A DNA stretch of 64,000 bases from Liopterus haemorrhoidalis (taxonomy: Eukaryota > Arthropoda > Insecta > Coleoptera > Dytiscidae). The position numbers and the translations under genes are program-made. Positions 53,654 through 64,000 of the stretch are shown here, piece after piece. The notes below the pieces were generated by a model. That model was given only the letters and a program-made list of their open reading frames with translations, made no database searches and was not told where the DNA came from. The stretch covers positions 24,969,279-25,033,278 of the forward strand of contig OZ020611.1 of assembly GCA_963971575.1 (NCBI GenBank). Direction: 5' to 3'. How positions within the stretch are numbered: the first letter of the stretch is position 1; every line of letters begins with the position of its first letter.

Positions 53654-55055
53654 TTATTTCTTAAAAATATTATCGTCTAAATGTAGACCCTCGCGTTCTC
53701 GGCACTCATTTAATTGAACAGTAAAATTACTTATGACGTCTCGGCAGGTGGACTCAGGGATGGCTGCCATTTCGTGACGGATATTTTCTTTCAAATGGGC
53801 TAGTGAAGTCGGTTTATTGGCGTAAACTTTAGATTTAAGATAACCCCATAGGAAAAAGTCCATAGGGGTTAAATCTGGACTGCGTGGAGGCCAATTTATG
53901 TCACCTCTCCGGGAGATCAATTTGCCTGAGAAAATTTCACGAACACGTGGCAGAGACATATTGGACGTGTGTGAAGTTGCTCCGTCCTGTTGGAACCATG
54001 TCCTTTGGTTATAGCCAGGAAAGTTTTGCAGTTCAGGTACCAAGAAGTAGTTGTCTAACATCTCCACATAACGCTCTGAATTCACTGTAACTGCACGCCC
54101 CCTTTCGTCTTCAAAAAAGTAAGGGCCGATAATTCCTCGCGCCGACATCGCAGCCCATACGGTCACTTTAGGCGAATGTAGGGGTTTTTGATGTTTGCGT
54201 TTCGAAATCGTTGCACTCCAGTAGCGGCAGTTCTGCTTATTTACGTGGCCATTAAGATGAAAATGAGCTTCATCCGAAAACAAAATGTTGGTAAACGTTG
54301 AAAATCGCTCAATCACCTGATTTACGAAATTAAGCCTCTGACTGGCATCTTGGGGCTTTAATTCTTGCACCAATTGAATTTTGTAGGGGTGCAGCTTTAG
54401 GTCTTTGTGCATAATGCGATGTAATGATGATCTATGCACATTTAAAGCACTTGCGCGCTTCTGAATTGAAAGGTTCGGGTCGTCACGAACATTTATTATT
54501 ATTTTATTATATTATTTATTTTACATCGGCCTTTATTTCTGCAACGAGGCTAATCGCCGATGCCAGGGGGCGAGCTCCTACACCTGGATGAGGGGTGAAT
54601 GATTGTGAAAATGGGAGTAATGTAAACATATTATTCTCGCCCGAATAATATCACCAACGAACGAGGCTCGAACCATCGACCGGACGGTCGTACTGGGTTT
54701 CCGCCAGTACAAACCGCACGACTTAGTGCGCTCGGCCAGTCCGTTGGCGGTCGTCACGAACCGACTGATTAACATTCTCCACGTTTTCTACCGTTCTTGA
54801 TGACCTAGGTCGCCCGGATTTTGATTTATCCAGCGTTGTACCAGTCTCTTCAAACTTTTTAACCCAATGTCGAATGAGAGGAATGCTTGGCGCATCATTT
54901 AAGTGGCGAAAACCTCGAATACTGCAGAATTTTCTACGCGCTACAGTCGCCGAATCACCGTTTTTGTAAAACTCTCGTACGCATAACGCGCGGTCTGCTC
55001 CCGAAAAACGCTCCATAGCGACTGAATTCCCAAGAGCCAGGCTACCGATTGACAT
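53654..55055 (-). CDS. mariner-superfamily transposase, DD41D, split by a SINE
   Basis: Two frames (55055-54762 and 54490-53654) are separated only by the SINE at 54491-54749 and its 12-bp duplication. Taking these out leaves one uninterrupted frame of about 376 codons. The N-terminal part has a double HTH with RHWVKKFEETGT and SGRPRSSRTVENV. The catalytic part has TNILFSDEAHFHLNG (D1), TWFQQDGATSHTS (D2) and PPRSPDLTPMDFFLWG, whose MD is the third Asp. I count 41 residues between D2 and D3, so DD41D, the rosa family of insects. No other stop or frameshift was seen, so the SINE hit an active or very recent copy. Confidence 0.85.
54491..54749 (-). mobile_element. tRNA-derived SINE inserted in the transposase
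   Basis: Perfect 12-bp target duplication GTCGTCACGAAC (54479-54490 and 54750-54761). On the minus strand the head has GACTGGCCGAGCGCACTAAG (A box, tRNA-Leu/Ser-like) and GATGGTTCGAGCC (B box). The tail ends in AT-rich AATAATAAAT. It is unlike the SINE at 2451 and so a second SINE family. Confidence 0.88.
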
Positions 55056-55347
55056 AACCCCCGCACCCTTCTGCTACGTTGCGTTCACACAGTAAGCTAA
55101 ATAAATATAAAATTTCTTTTGAGACACCTTGTACTATATATCTGTGAGAAATCGCCTAGAATATGCCGCTGTCTGTTGGTCACCACAATATATTATCTAA
55201 ATTAAACAGCTTTAAAATACAGAAATAAAATTTACAAAACACTTCTAATATCGATTTCCGAATTAGAAGAATAATATAAATTTAATGACTTAAAAAAAAC
55301 AAGAATATTTTTGGTTGTCACTTTGTTATTCAAAATAATAAATAATA

Positions 55348-55820
55348 TTGTTTATTGGCCACCACTACTATTTCATTTATGTTCACACATCTCTAACTAT
55401 ATCACATAATGATCTTTTTTACTTAACTTTTAATAAAACAAACTCGGCTTTTAACTCACCGCTGAACAGAATCTGCTTCAACTTTAACAATATCTCAACA
55501 AATGACAACTTTCCTGATATATTTTTGCTAAATCTCACACAATATAAAAAATGTATTCTACGACTATAATACCATTAAAAATATGAAAATTTTACTGTTG
55601 CTGTAATTTGTGTTATATCTATTTGTATTAATTATGCTAGTGCCACACAGTTATTCACACAATATAAAAAATGTATTATACGACTAAAATACCATTAAAA
55701 ATATGAAAATTTTACTGTTTCTGTGATTTTTGTTATATATATTTTTATTAATTATGCTAGTGCCACACAGTTATTGGGCATGTCCTGTTCTGTGGCCGAA
55801 CTGTGTAAAATAAAATAAAA
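55348..55820 (+). pseudogene. LINE ORF2 C-terminus and 3' UTR with a duplicated 119-bp block
   Basis: The frame to 55569 reads FNSPLNRICFNFNNIS, PDIFLLNLTQYKKCIL and a stop. P.NR....N.......D.F..... is the usual LINE ORF2 C-terminus. The block CACACAATATAAAAAATGTA..CCACACAGTTATT occurs twice in tandem (about 55538-55655 and 55657-55774). The 3' end has TGTCCTGTTCTGTGG and an A-rich tail shared with the SINE at 2451. Confidence 0.6.
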
Positions 55821-55923
55821 AATAAAATTATGTAATGACAATTTTTCCACCTAATATCTACCACCTAACGAAATAGGTATACGAAAACCCAAAATATAAA
55901 TATAAATTTGACAAGTTACTTAC

Positions 55924-56015
55924 CTTTGTATATGGTTGGCAGTGCAATATTCCATAAGTATTGTTATAAAACAGAATTTAAAATATCTGAACACTCTTAA
56001 AAAAAATTCAAACAT
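55924..56015 (-). CDS. signal-peptide first exon of an unidentified secreted protein
   Basis: ATG at 56015-56013 opens 30 codons plus two bases before a strong donor, AAG|GTAAGT (GT at 55923-55922). It reads MFEFFLRVFRYFKFCFITIL and then MEYCTANHIQ. A hydrophobic core ending in CTA fits a signal peptide cut before NHIQ. The phase (2) equals that of the Nimrod exon 1, so it could splice to the 37201 exon or to exons of a separate gene that I could not find. A TATA box lies at 56101-56094, again about 80 bases before the ATG. Confidence 0.5.
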
Positions 56016-56058
56016 TACTAAATAATGTATGAAACAAATTAACTAAACAGAAAGATTA

Positions 56059-56129
56059 AGATAAGGTAATTAACTAATCTCCTCATGTTTGGAAATTTAT
56101 ACTGATAGCGGGAACGATTAATTTTATCA
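56059..56129 (-). promoter_or_regulatory. TATA box and GATA motifs before the second signal-peptide exon
   Basis: Minus strand AGTATAAATTT (TATA at 56101-56094) with GATA motifs AGATAAG (56059-56065, plus), TGATAG (56103-56108, plus) and TTATCA (56124-56129). The arrangement mirrors the Nimrod promoter at 39.1 kb. Confidence 0.4.
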
Positions 56130-56884
56130 AGGACTTTTGATCAACAACACGAAATTCAGTAGCATCACAAGTTACTTTTTGTGAATTAATTCCAATATCT
56201 GTGTTCGCTGATGAAATTTCTGACAGGTTGGAACATCTCGCGAATCCTTATTATTCATTCAGAACAACAAATTCTAAATCGCAATGACAAAAACGCATGC
56301 GCATAGTTCTCCAACTTGCAGGGATTGCTTCCGCGAACATTTCTGTTATGAGAATTCAAAATGGTATTAAACAAGAATATGTCACGTTATCTCTGTATTT
56401 TTAATTTCGTGCTTAATATGATTCTATGAAAAGTTTTAGCTAAAAATATATATACCTATTAAGGATGTGAATACGGATGATTTTGTAGAATATCCGCGGA
56501 TACTTCAACGAATACGGATAATTCTCTAAAATATCCGTGGATTCGGATACGGATACGGATAAAAATGTTCTGTTAACCTTTATTAACAAAATTTGTTTTT
56601 AAACCATAGTTTATAAAATAAATATCTCTTTTCATATTAAAGTTAACTAAGGTTAATTTAAAACTTTTTAAACTTTCTTGGGAAAAGTTTTTTGGTTAAA
56701 ATTAACATAAACAATAATAGGATCCTCTGTTATTGTGGATTTCCTATAGAGAAATATAATCAATCTTTACGAGTTTTATTAGAAATACAATTTTTATTTA
56801 TCAATAATTATTGATGCTTTTTATAGAAATATAAACTAAAATAAATGATATATTCTTAACAAATTATATTCTTAAAAATTATTT

Positions 56885-58065
56885 ATATTATTTTAATATA
56901 GCGTAATTTATAGAAATTTCGCATCTTCGCATGGACGTATCTCAAAAACAAAATGTGATAAAGACCTGTGGTTGAAATTTTTGATATCTTGAGGTCCTAA
57001 TTGACTTACGACATTATTTTGAAACAAAAAATTTTTTGAAAATATTTATTTATTTATTTTTTCTTAATTAAAGCTTTTATCGTTTAATTCGTTTTGGGAA
57101 TAAGATAATTTTGTTAATGGCATAATTTATATTATTTGTGAAAATGGTGAATTAATTAAACTCAAAAAATGGTTAGAGAAAACGACCTTGTTTGGACAAC
57201 GCATTTCTAGCAGCTCACTACATGGCTACCTTATTAATTATCATTATATATTGTTTTTTTTTTTTTTGTTTGTTAAGGTAGCCATGAAATTTTGTTGTTT
57301 TGATACTCTTGTCACTTTTTTCTTTAAAATATATTGTAAATAACTATAATAATAGAGATTCTTGTTCTGGCAATAAATAAATATATATTACATTTTTGGG
57401 TCTCTGCGTCTACATTTGTGTGTTTCTACATTTACTTGTGATTTCAGCATCGTTTCTGAGCTTCGCTCTTCTAGACATTAACAAAGATAAGTGTTAGCTT
57501 TAAGTCTCCCAGCAGCATCTAATACTTATTCTTTTGAAACATTTTACAACACGTCTATACGTGATTTTATTGCCAGGCAGACCTCGTCTAGAGAGTTATT
57601 TACATCTGAGCTTCGTGGTATTTGCTGCGGTGTACCAAGATCATCCACCAGCACCGATCCTTTATCAACAGTCCATTCGCTCTGTGCCCGGCGACCATCC
57701 AAAGGGGCACTGGTCCTTCGAGTTGGCCGGCCGAACATCTAGCCGGTACGGGCGCACCATTTGGCCCAGGCACAGGCCATATCACTCGTCGCCTCAACAG
57801 ACCTGAGGTTAGAATTTATGGATTTCTCGTAATTTAATAGGTCTAGAAAAAATTTGAGGCCTTATTCGTTTCGCATATTTTAAAATTATGAAAAATTTTA
57901 ATATAGCGTGATTTATAAAAATTTTCATCTTCCTATTGACGTTTCTAAAAAAAAAAAAAAAAAGACCTGCGGTTGAAATTTTTGAAATCTTGAAGTCCTA
58001 ATTGATTTATAACCATATTTTGTAACAAAAAAATTTTGAAAATTTTTAATTTTTGAATATTTTAT
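56885..58065. repeat. pair of ~180-bp direct repeats enclosing a GC-rich segment
   Basis: TTTTAATATAGCGTRATTTA and AGACCTGYGGTTGAAATTTT occur at 56890-57060 and again at 57900-58065. Between them are a hairpin (ATGGCTACCTTA at 57222 with TAAGGTAGCCAT at 57279) and a GC-rich block at 57560-57800 with overlapping frames in several directions. I cannot identify the block. Relic of a retroelement between decayed LTRs is one option. Confidence 0.35.
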
Positions 58066-58261
58066 TTAATTCTAACGAAAAAATGTTAGGGAAAGAAATC
58101 TGTGGTTTGAATTTTTAAAATTATCATGCATTGCCTAGTCTAAAAAAAATGGGCTTTAGTAAACTAATTATTAAGGTTTGTATGGGCAGTAGTCCAAAAC
58201 CTTTGAAAATGGCCAATAATCGACAAAATCGTAAGGTAGTAAGGGTACAAGAAGGTTACAT

Positions 58262-58930
58262 TTGATGGATTATGGGCTTAGACAGAACAACACCAGGATA
58301 CATAGTAAGAGAGAAAATGAAGAGGGAAAAGCTGAGAGTGGGAGCCGGGGCGAGGGTGGCGAAGTATGAGGAGAAAATCAGAAGGGACGTAAGCAGGAGG
58401 ATACTTAGAGAATGCTAGGAAAAAAGAATGAAGGAAGAACAAAAGGGTAAACTGTCGGAAGGGGGAGAGACAAGGAGGTACAAGAGCAGGAAGGAACAGA
58501 ATGAAGAGATAATTCAAGGAATGTAAAAATGTATAGAGAGATTAGGACGATGGGAATACCAAAATATTTGAAGGAAAAGAGGAAAGGCAGGGGGCAGAGT
58601 TAGGAGGATTGCAAGATTAAGATGTGGTAACGAAGAACGGAGCAACAGATACGGGGCAAAACCAGATGATAGGATATGCAGAATGTGCAAGGATGAGGAA
58701 GAATCCTTAGAACATTCAACGAAAAAATGAAGAAAGATGACAATATGGGAGGAAGAGACAAAAGAGCTGTTGAGTCAAGAAGGCAAGGGAGAAAAATGGG
58801 CGAGAGAACTCAGGGAAAGAAGAAAGGAAGGCGGATAGGTATGGCAGGACTGAGAACAGGAAGAAAGAGAGGGGCAACGGAGGAGAAAAGAAGAGATAGA
58901 AGAGCAGCGAATAAATATTTATAATGTGAT
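58262..58930 (+). pseudogene. LINE ORF2 C-terminal relic
   Basis: Purine-rich plus strand, in pieces: LDRTTPGYIVREKMKREKLR, VAKYEEKIRRDVSRRILREC, then RLRCGNEERSNRYG and RICRMCKDEEESLEH. GLDR.TPGYIVREE..R.KL and the final R.RCGNE..R....CR.C..EE..EH are typical of the C-terminal region of insect R1-type/other LINEs, ending in a zinc-knuckle-like motif. Many stops. Confidence 0.6.
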
Positions 58931-59107
58931 TTTTTTTTTGTAAAATAATGTATTAATTAACTTATTGTAATTATTTTCAATGAATATTTATGATGTAATT
59001 GTTCCTGAGTGGTATCTCACCTCATTTATTGTAATAGTTTTAACCCAGCACGTGGAAAGACCTATGGGTAGTAAAAAATATATGTATGTATATATATATA
59101 TATATAT

Positions 59108-59161
59108 AGGCGCCTTCAAAGAATGTCTGCTCCAGGCGCCAAAATATCACCGCACGGCCCT
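59108..59161. mobile_element. hAT-type element end
   Basis: GGCGCCAAAATATCACCGCA followed by CGGCCCTG at 59161 is the inverse of the common hAT end CAGGGCCGTGCGGTGA. The partner end was not found. A (TA)n run precedes it. Confidence 0.4.
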
Positions 59162-59607
59162 GATATGTATGTTAACTGAACTCTTCCCATATAGTGCTGG
59201 GAGTTTTGAAGCGGATCCTTTACCATATCTACCCAATGCGCTACGTTATCTTTATAAATTTAACTAAAAATATTTAATTCCTATATTTTAATCTGCTCAT
59301 AATGACGAAACCATGTGTCTCCTATTTTTAAAATAAAAATGCACATTTTTGAACATTATTCATAATAGTAGGGCATTAATGACCACATCAGAGTTTGTTT
59401 ACGTGTTGATACCTAGAAATTTCATCAAAAAAAACATCCAAATAGCTGAAGTCAAACCGCAACTCATTTTTCATCCGATATTAAAAATAACCTTTCGAAG
59501 CTTTCAATAACGTATTTCCTCGCCTCTGTCATAATTGCGGGTAAGCTTCATAGATATCACTTTGATGGAATGAAATTTGTTACAGAGATGTCAATGAATA
59601 GGCTTAC

Positions 59608-59803
59608 ATATTGGAATTTTTTATAGTCGTTCCATGGAAAAATATTTACAATAAAAGTGAATAAATCAATAAATTTGATATGCTGTTCGATGCCGGCTAC
59701 AGAAAACAAGCACAGTAAATATGTTAGGATACAAACACCTAGAAAGATGGTTACCGGTATAATCATATAGGCATATGACAGTATAGTACATTCTGTAACA
59801 AGG
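59608..59803 (-). CDS. candidate exon with two hydrophobic segments, perhaps a chemoreceptor
   Basis: Minus strand: an excellent acceptor (ATTTTCTCATTCCAG, AG at 59805-59804) opens 65 codons. These end at TAT|GTAAGC (GT at 59607-59606). They read SYAYMIIPVTIFLGVCILTY, LLCLFSVAGIEQH, then FIDLFTFIVNIFPWNDYKKF. A membrane segment followed by an FPWN-type aromatic/acidic motif recalls insect odorant-receptor (7tm_6) exons, but I cannot confirm it and see no partner exon. Phase 2 in, phase 0 out. Confidence 0.35.
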
Positions 59804-59995
59804 CTGGAATGAGAAAATTCGATGCGAGTGGAACCACGAGTATATTTTTGCGAAATCAATCATTAAAATGAATTTGAAAGAAACCAATTTTACATTTAAA
59901 AACTACACTTATTAAGAAACTCATTTTAGTTCAAAACATAAGTACGTCCTAACACTAATAATCAACTTCCAACTAAGAAAAATCAAATTCAATTT

Positions 59996-60290
59996 GTGAT
60001 TTAAGCAAGGCGTTTGACCGTGTAGTGCATGAAATATTATGTCAAAAATTATATTTTTATGGTATCAGACGAATAGCTTTAGAATTTTTAAAATCATATT
60101 TGGACAACGGGAAGAAAGTTTCATCTTCTAATTCTAAATTTGCATAAAAGATTTTTTAAATCCGAAATTTAAGAAAAAGTTCCCCAGGGTTCAGTGTTAA
60201 GCTCACTACTTTATCTAATTTATGATAATGATTTATGTGCAGTGATGAAAATATTTTCGTGTATGCAGATGGCACATAGGTATGTGACAA
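59996..60290 (+). pseudogene. LINE reverse transcriptase core relic
   Basis: DLSKAFDRVVHEILCQKLYF, YGIRRIALEFLKSYLDNGKK, VPQGSVLSSLLYLIYDND, then IFVYADGT, across frames. It holds the catalytic AFD, the VPQGSVL block and a YAD variant of the YADD box. Decayed. Confidence 0.7.
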
Positions 60291-62000
60291 TTTTTAGTAA
60301 AAACAAATTTATAATAATAAATAACACTAACTTAAATATGTGTAATCAGTAGGGAATGGACATAATTATTCTTTTTAAGTTTTTATATTAGTAATTTTTA
60401 TAAAACTTTCATATCAAGCGGCAAATGATATTAATGTGTTACTTCACTTCCTTAAAATTGTGGTGCATATTGTGATGCAATCCTTCAAAAAAATATAATG
60501 TTTACACTATGTTTAGAAATCAAAATCGAAAGCTTCACTAATTGAGTGAACCTATGTAAAGATAAAATGTTAATGGCATGGACTAATTCCATTCATGTCA
60601 TTATTCGAATTTTAATGACAAATAACTTTTTACTGACAATCACAAAATCATCGTCTTAAGTCTTTGTGGGTAGTGCACGTATAATTTATCAAAGTTTATC
60701 ACGAAAGGTTATCAAAATGAACAGAATTTTTTGATATATTTACCAACTGCAATTACTTACACCCCAAGAGATGTTAAAGAAATAACCAGAACTTATAAAA
60801 TGATATCCAGAAGATACAGAAGATCATATTTTCAACTAATTTTTGCAATTTTTGAACAAAAATCTGATATTGCTTCGCATATTTGCACAAAAATACCTTG
60901 TGCAGTTGCAGTTAGTTATATCTTTTATTAACTAACAGTTCTTTGGTGTCTTATTATCCAAAAGTAAAACCTTCTTTACTCATTTTTTTGTCTCATGATT
61001 ACCAACTGTGAAAAAAATAATGCTTATTTTCAAAACTAAAAATCCTTTGGGACGTTCAAAGAAATTTGGAAGTTCCACCAGTATTGGCGCTGGTCCATTT
61101 TACAGGAATGCAAGACGACGAGGAAAACGTGAAGTTAAGTCAAGATGTTTTCAAAGAACCAAGTCAGATGGTCATGCCTAGCAGAGGCTCTTTGTACCAG
61201 ACAGTAGTCATAGAAAATAAAAAATATATATGAACTGAGATTTGAACCCAAGAACTTATTAATATGATGTTATCAAATTAGTGGATAATGCCTACGGCAT
61301 GCAGTCTGCGGACATTTCATCAAAATAACTAAAAGTTAAATCTTAACCAGCGTAACAAATCCTTGATGTTGTTAATCTGTTAAAAGATTTAAGCGCATAA
61401 GTAACATGTAACGAGTTGCTGGTAAGTCTATTAAAATCTCAAGCCTGTAAACATCGAACCAGAAACGCAATTTGAAATTCAATCTTAGTAGCTAATGTAA
61501 CGTTATGTTTCCCACCTTCTACAGCCAGATTAAGTATGTAATCACAGAATGCTCGAAGCCTAAAAACCCAAGGCAACATTTTTAATAGTTTTCAACACCA
61601 TTTTTTAATTATTTGTTAAAAATATCGCAAAAATAAGAAGAGTTTTAGAGTAAAATTTCAGATTTTTGCCAAATTTTAATATCTTAAAATATATATAATA
61701 CCTAGCATTTGCTGACTAACATCATACAACTTTATTAACAAGAAATTATTTTAAATTTAAATAATAACCTTCCTGAAATATTCCCCTTCTGCGGCTACAC
61801 ATCGCTGCCAGCATATTTTTCACTCTGAAAACGTATTATTTAAGCACTTTTTAGGATCGTTCTTAGATAATTTTCAGCTTTTACACACTAATCACTTCAG
61901 AACCCCAAGATAAAAATGTTTTCCTGCAACCACTATGCAACTGTCTCATTTCGTTACTGTTAGTTAACAGGAAATTAGCTTAATTTCACATGTAACCCAC
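60291..62000. other. AT-rich stretch without a supported gene
   Basis: Short frames only. At 61225-61290 on the minus strand GGGTTCAAATCTCAG resembles a B box with a weak A box upstream, another stray tRNA-like fragment. Nothing else is recognisable. Confidence 0.35.
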
Positions 62001-62229
62001 ATGTGCCGCAGGCGATATGGGAATGATAAATGCGCCCCAATGCGCAAGTGCAGTGTGCGGGAAAAAATAAATTCGCAACAATGCGCATGTACAGTTTCCG
62101 AGAATTTTTACCCCGTACAGACTGCGCGCGCATTAATGGCTGTTATCCATATTTATATTGTATTTTCTTGATTATTTATTTATTGAAAAATGCTAATCGG
62201 AGGAAAACATAGTGCGCAACACGCAGATA

Positions 62230-62760
62230 ATGCATATTCCGCACACGAATGATTTGCTTCACTCGCCTGCGGCTCGTTTGCAAACTTCATTCTCGTGCGG
62301 AATATATGGCATTCCACGCTAGTTGCACAATATACTATTTACGTACGAAATAATTAAATACTACATTTTGAACAAAGTTGATTTGAGTTCAAATATGTCA
62401 TCGGCAATATATTGTTTCAATTTTTATTGATTAAATTACCGAAACCAGGGCCGTCTTAGGACATGCAGGGGCCCATGGGCACACAGAGTTTGGGACCCTT
62501 TTAGATACAAAAAAAAAAAAAAGTGAATGAAAATATCAGTGTGTACTTTTATTTAGTGACTTAATTGGTTATTATGGTTAGCTTTATACAAATCAAATAT
62601 AAGTGAAGTGATTACTATTTTGAGAATTGGACTTACGTTAATGATGATGATTTCTTCCCACTCGAATGATTTGCTTCACTCGCTTAGGCTCGTTTGCAAA
62701 CTTCATTCTCGTGCGGAATATATGGCATTTCGCGCTTGTTGCACAATATGCTATTGTTTA
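62230..62760. repeat. two copies of a GC-rich MITE-like sequence
   Basis: GAATGATTTGCTTCACTCGC, GGCTCGTTTGCAAACTTCAT and TCTCGTGCGGAATATATGGC occur at 62249-62345 and 62662-62755. The first is framed by GCATATTCCGCACACGAA and its inverse, a palindrome. Between the copies, CAGGGCCGTCTTAGG at 62447 looks like a hAT end. Confidence 0.5.
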
Positions 62761-63049
62761 CTGTATCATCTGTTATTATCTCTCTATGGTGAGTAGTGGA
62801 CTCCTTGTTTTCCACTATGGTGACTGACTGTTTTCTTTTTTTTTTCAGCCATAATCATCTGTGTCGATTAGGGTTTATACGAAACCCGACTTTTGGAAAA
62901 AATGGTTTTCCAATTTCAGTATTTCCAAAAGAAAAAAAAAAAATCTGGTTATCAAATTTGTCAAAAAAAAAAAAAAGAAAACAAAATAGAAAAATTAAAA
63001 ATGATCATAATAAAATATAAATCTATTCACTTACTTGATGATGGCAAAA

Positions 63050-63600
63050 TTATAACCGATGATGAAACTTATATTCTTTATTACGATAAGCTGACACGTC
63101 GGGAAAGTAGAGGAAGGGTGTTTAGAGGTGATCCAACGCCGACCACTGTGAAGAAACAACGTGCGATGATCAAAGGAATGTACGCTGTTTTCTTCAGGAG
63201 TACAGGTCTGGTGAAAGCAATTAAGCTAGAAGGATAGTCGTTACGGCATCTTGGTGCATTCAAAATATTCTGCCTGAAGTTCTCCAGGGTCTAGGCACTA
63301 GAGGTTTAATGCTGGATCATCATTTGACTCTTCTCATACTGCTACAGCAACTTTAAAATTATTTAGAAAAAAAAAAAAAAAATCAGGTTGATTGAACACT
63401 CATCGAAATCACGAGATGCGATTTTTATTTTAAGAATTTGCGTGGTCGCAGTTTTACTTCAGAGGAAGAGATCGACATTGCTATAACGGAGAATTTTGAC
63501 TCCATTTCAGAACACAAGTGGCATAATCCACCTATGGAAAATTAGATTCAAAATTTCATTGATGCTGGAGGGGAATATTTTGAATACTCATAATTTTTTA
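63050..63600 (+). pseudogene. mariner transposase relic
   Basis: Pieces across frames: GRVFRGDPTPTTVKKQRAMI, KGMYAVFFRSTGLVKAIKLE, then PEVLQGLGTRGLML, and LRGRSFTSEEEID before a C-terminal helix ending DAGGEYFEYS. FFRSTGLVK.IKLE and the later RGR.F.SEEE.D are characteristic of one mariner lineage. The middle (second Asp region) is scrambled and a poly-A-like run lies at 63367. Dead copy. Confidence 0.7.
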
Positions 63601-64000
63601 TGCTTCTAGTTCATATAGTTTTCTCTTATGAGAGTGGCCCTCGTATTTATTTACACAACATTCCAATTAATAGTTTCAGCAATAACAGATACAATTCAGC
63701 AATAATAGATACAATAATCCCCAAATAGTCTGTCATATAGACGATTGACTATGGCCCACAATAACGATCGTAACCAATCTATTGATTACAAAATGAATGA
63801 TTTTTATTTTGGAATTATTATATGTATCTGTTACCGTGAAAGACCGAAATGTGGCAAATGTCGATATTCTCCGGTGAATGTGTGCATGCACAAAGTCGTT
63901 TGGTGTATGTTCGAAATATTTGCTAAATGTAATTATTTCTCACTTACACAGGTAAATGTCAACATTCAGCATGCGCTGAAGATGAATTTTGAAAGATAAT
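63601..64000. other. AT-rich end of window
   Basis: An 84-codon plus frame (63745-63999) contains CYRERPKCGKCRY, a C..C pattern that could be chance. It shows no start context or splice support. I do not annotate a gene. Confidence 0.3.

Larger units (their letters stand above)
53548..55131 (-). mobile_element. DD41D (rosa-type) mariner with SINE inside
   Basis: TIRs CAAGGTGTCTCAAAAGAAAT and its inverse (ATTTCTTTTGAGACACCTTG at 55112-55131) extend over about 27 bp. The transposase fills the interior. Flanks are TG on the left and TA on the right, so the TA duplication is no longer exact or my boundary is off by two. Confidence 0.85.

Noticed and set aside
57491..57837. Five overlapping 64-90-codon frames on both strands
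   Set aside because: GC-rich sequence gives few stops in all frames. No domain was recognised and no frame is favoured.
62893..63020. Lysine-rich frames before the mariner relic
   Set aside because: Derived from A-runs; only the part after about 63050 matches transposase.

Overview
The window looks like an AT-rich insect chromosome, possibly a beetle (weak guess). Introns, TATA/GATA promoters, a Nimrod-type phagocytosis-receptor-like gene, mariner/Tc1/hAT/pogo/Penelope/LINE elements and tRNA-derived SINEs all fit an insect. Nothing looks bacterial or viral. Most six-frame ORFs are shadows of repeats.

The main gene lies on the minus strand from 39043 to 18706. I reconstruct three exons: a signal-peptide exon (39043-38949), a short EMI-like exon (37201-37096) and one giant exon (24678-18706). 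The splice sites are canonical, the phases agree, and the predicted protein is 2057 aa. It carries a CCxGY motif followed by NIM repeats (CxPxCxxxCxxGxCxxPxxCxCxxGY), the Nimrod signature. The repeats form a near-perfect 105-bp (35-aa) array of about 54 units. The array has a 735-bp higher-order period and a 315-bp internal duplication. A decayed extra stretch of repeats lies beyond the present stop. A TATA box and four GATA motifs precede exon 1. A second signal-peptide exon (56015-55924) has the same phase and almost the same TATA-to-ATG spacing, so it may be a paralogue or an alternative first exon.

Around and inside this gene is a dense nest of mobile DNA. 1-13 kb holds transposase relics, a SINE, MITEs, and a triplicated plus inverted cluster of (GTCT)n-bearing elements. 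13-16.1 kb holds a Penelope-like element split by a hAT element with a perfect 8-bp target duplication, a Tc1 relic and a MITE. The 12.4-kb intron 2 (24679-37095) holds several (GTCT)n elements with internal tRNA-like modules, another hAT element with its 8-bp duplication, a nearly intact LINE and a decayed multi-copy gene. 39-40.5 kb holds an internally deleted DDE transposon just upstream of the Nimrod promoter.

42.6-50.6 kb lies between matching pogo-like ends and contains a possible LTR promoter/PBS region, a Penelope element with RT and GIY-YIG domains, and another TIR element. 51.7-55.8 kb holds a third (GTnT) element family and a DD41D mariner whose otherwise open transposase is split by a SINE. 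The right end holds LINE relics, a possible chemoreceptor-type exon (59803-59608) and a mariner relic.

The three (GTCT)n families share one layout: a short 5' motif, a microsatellite, an AT-rich body, an inverted copy of the 5' motif near the 3' end, and a 3' hairpin. This is the layout of Helentron-derived HINE/DINE-1 elements. That classification is inference.
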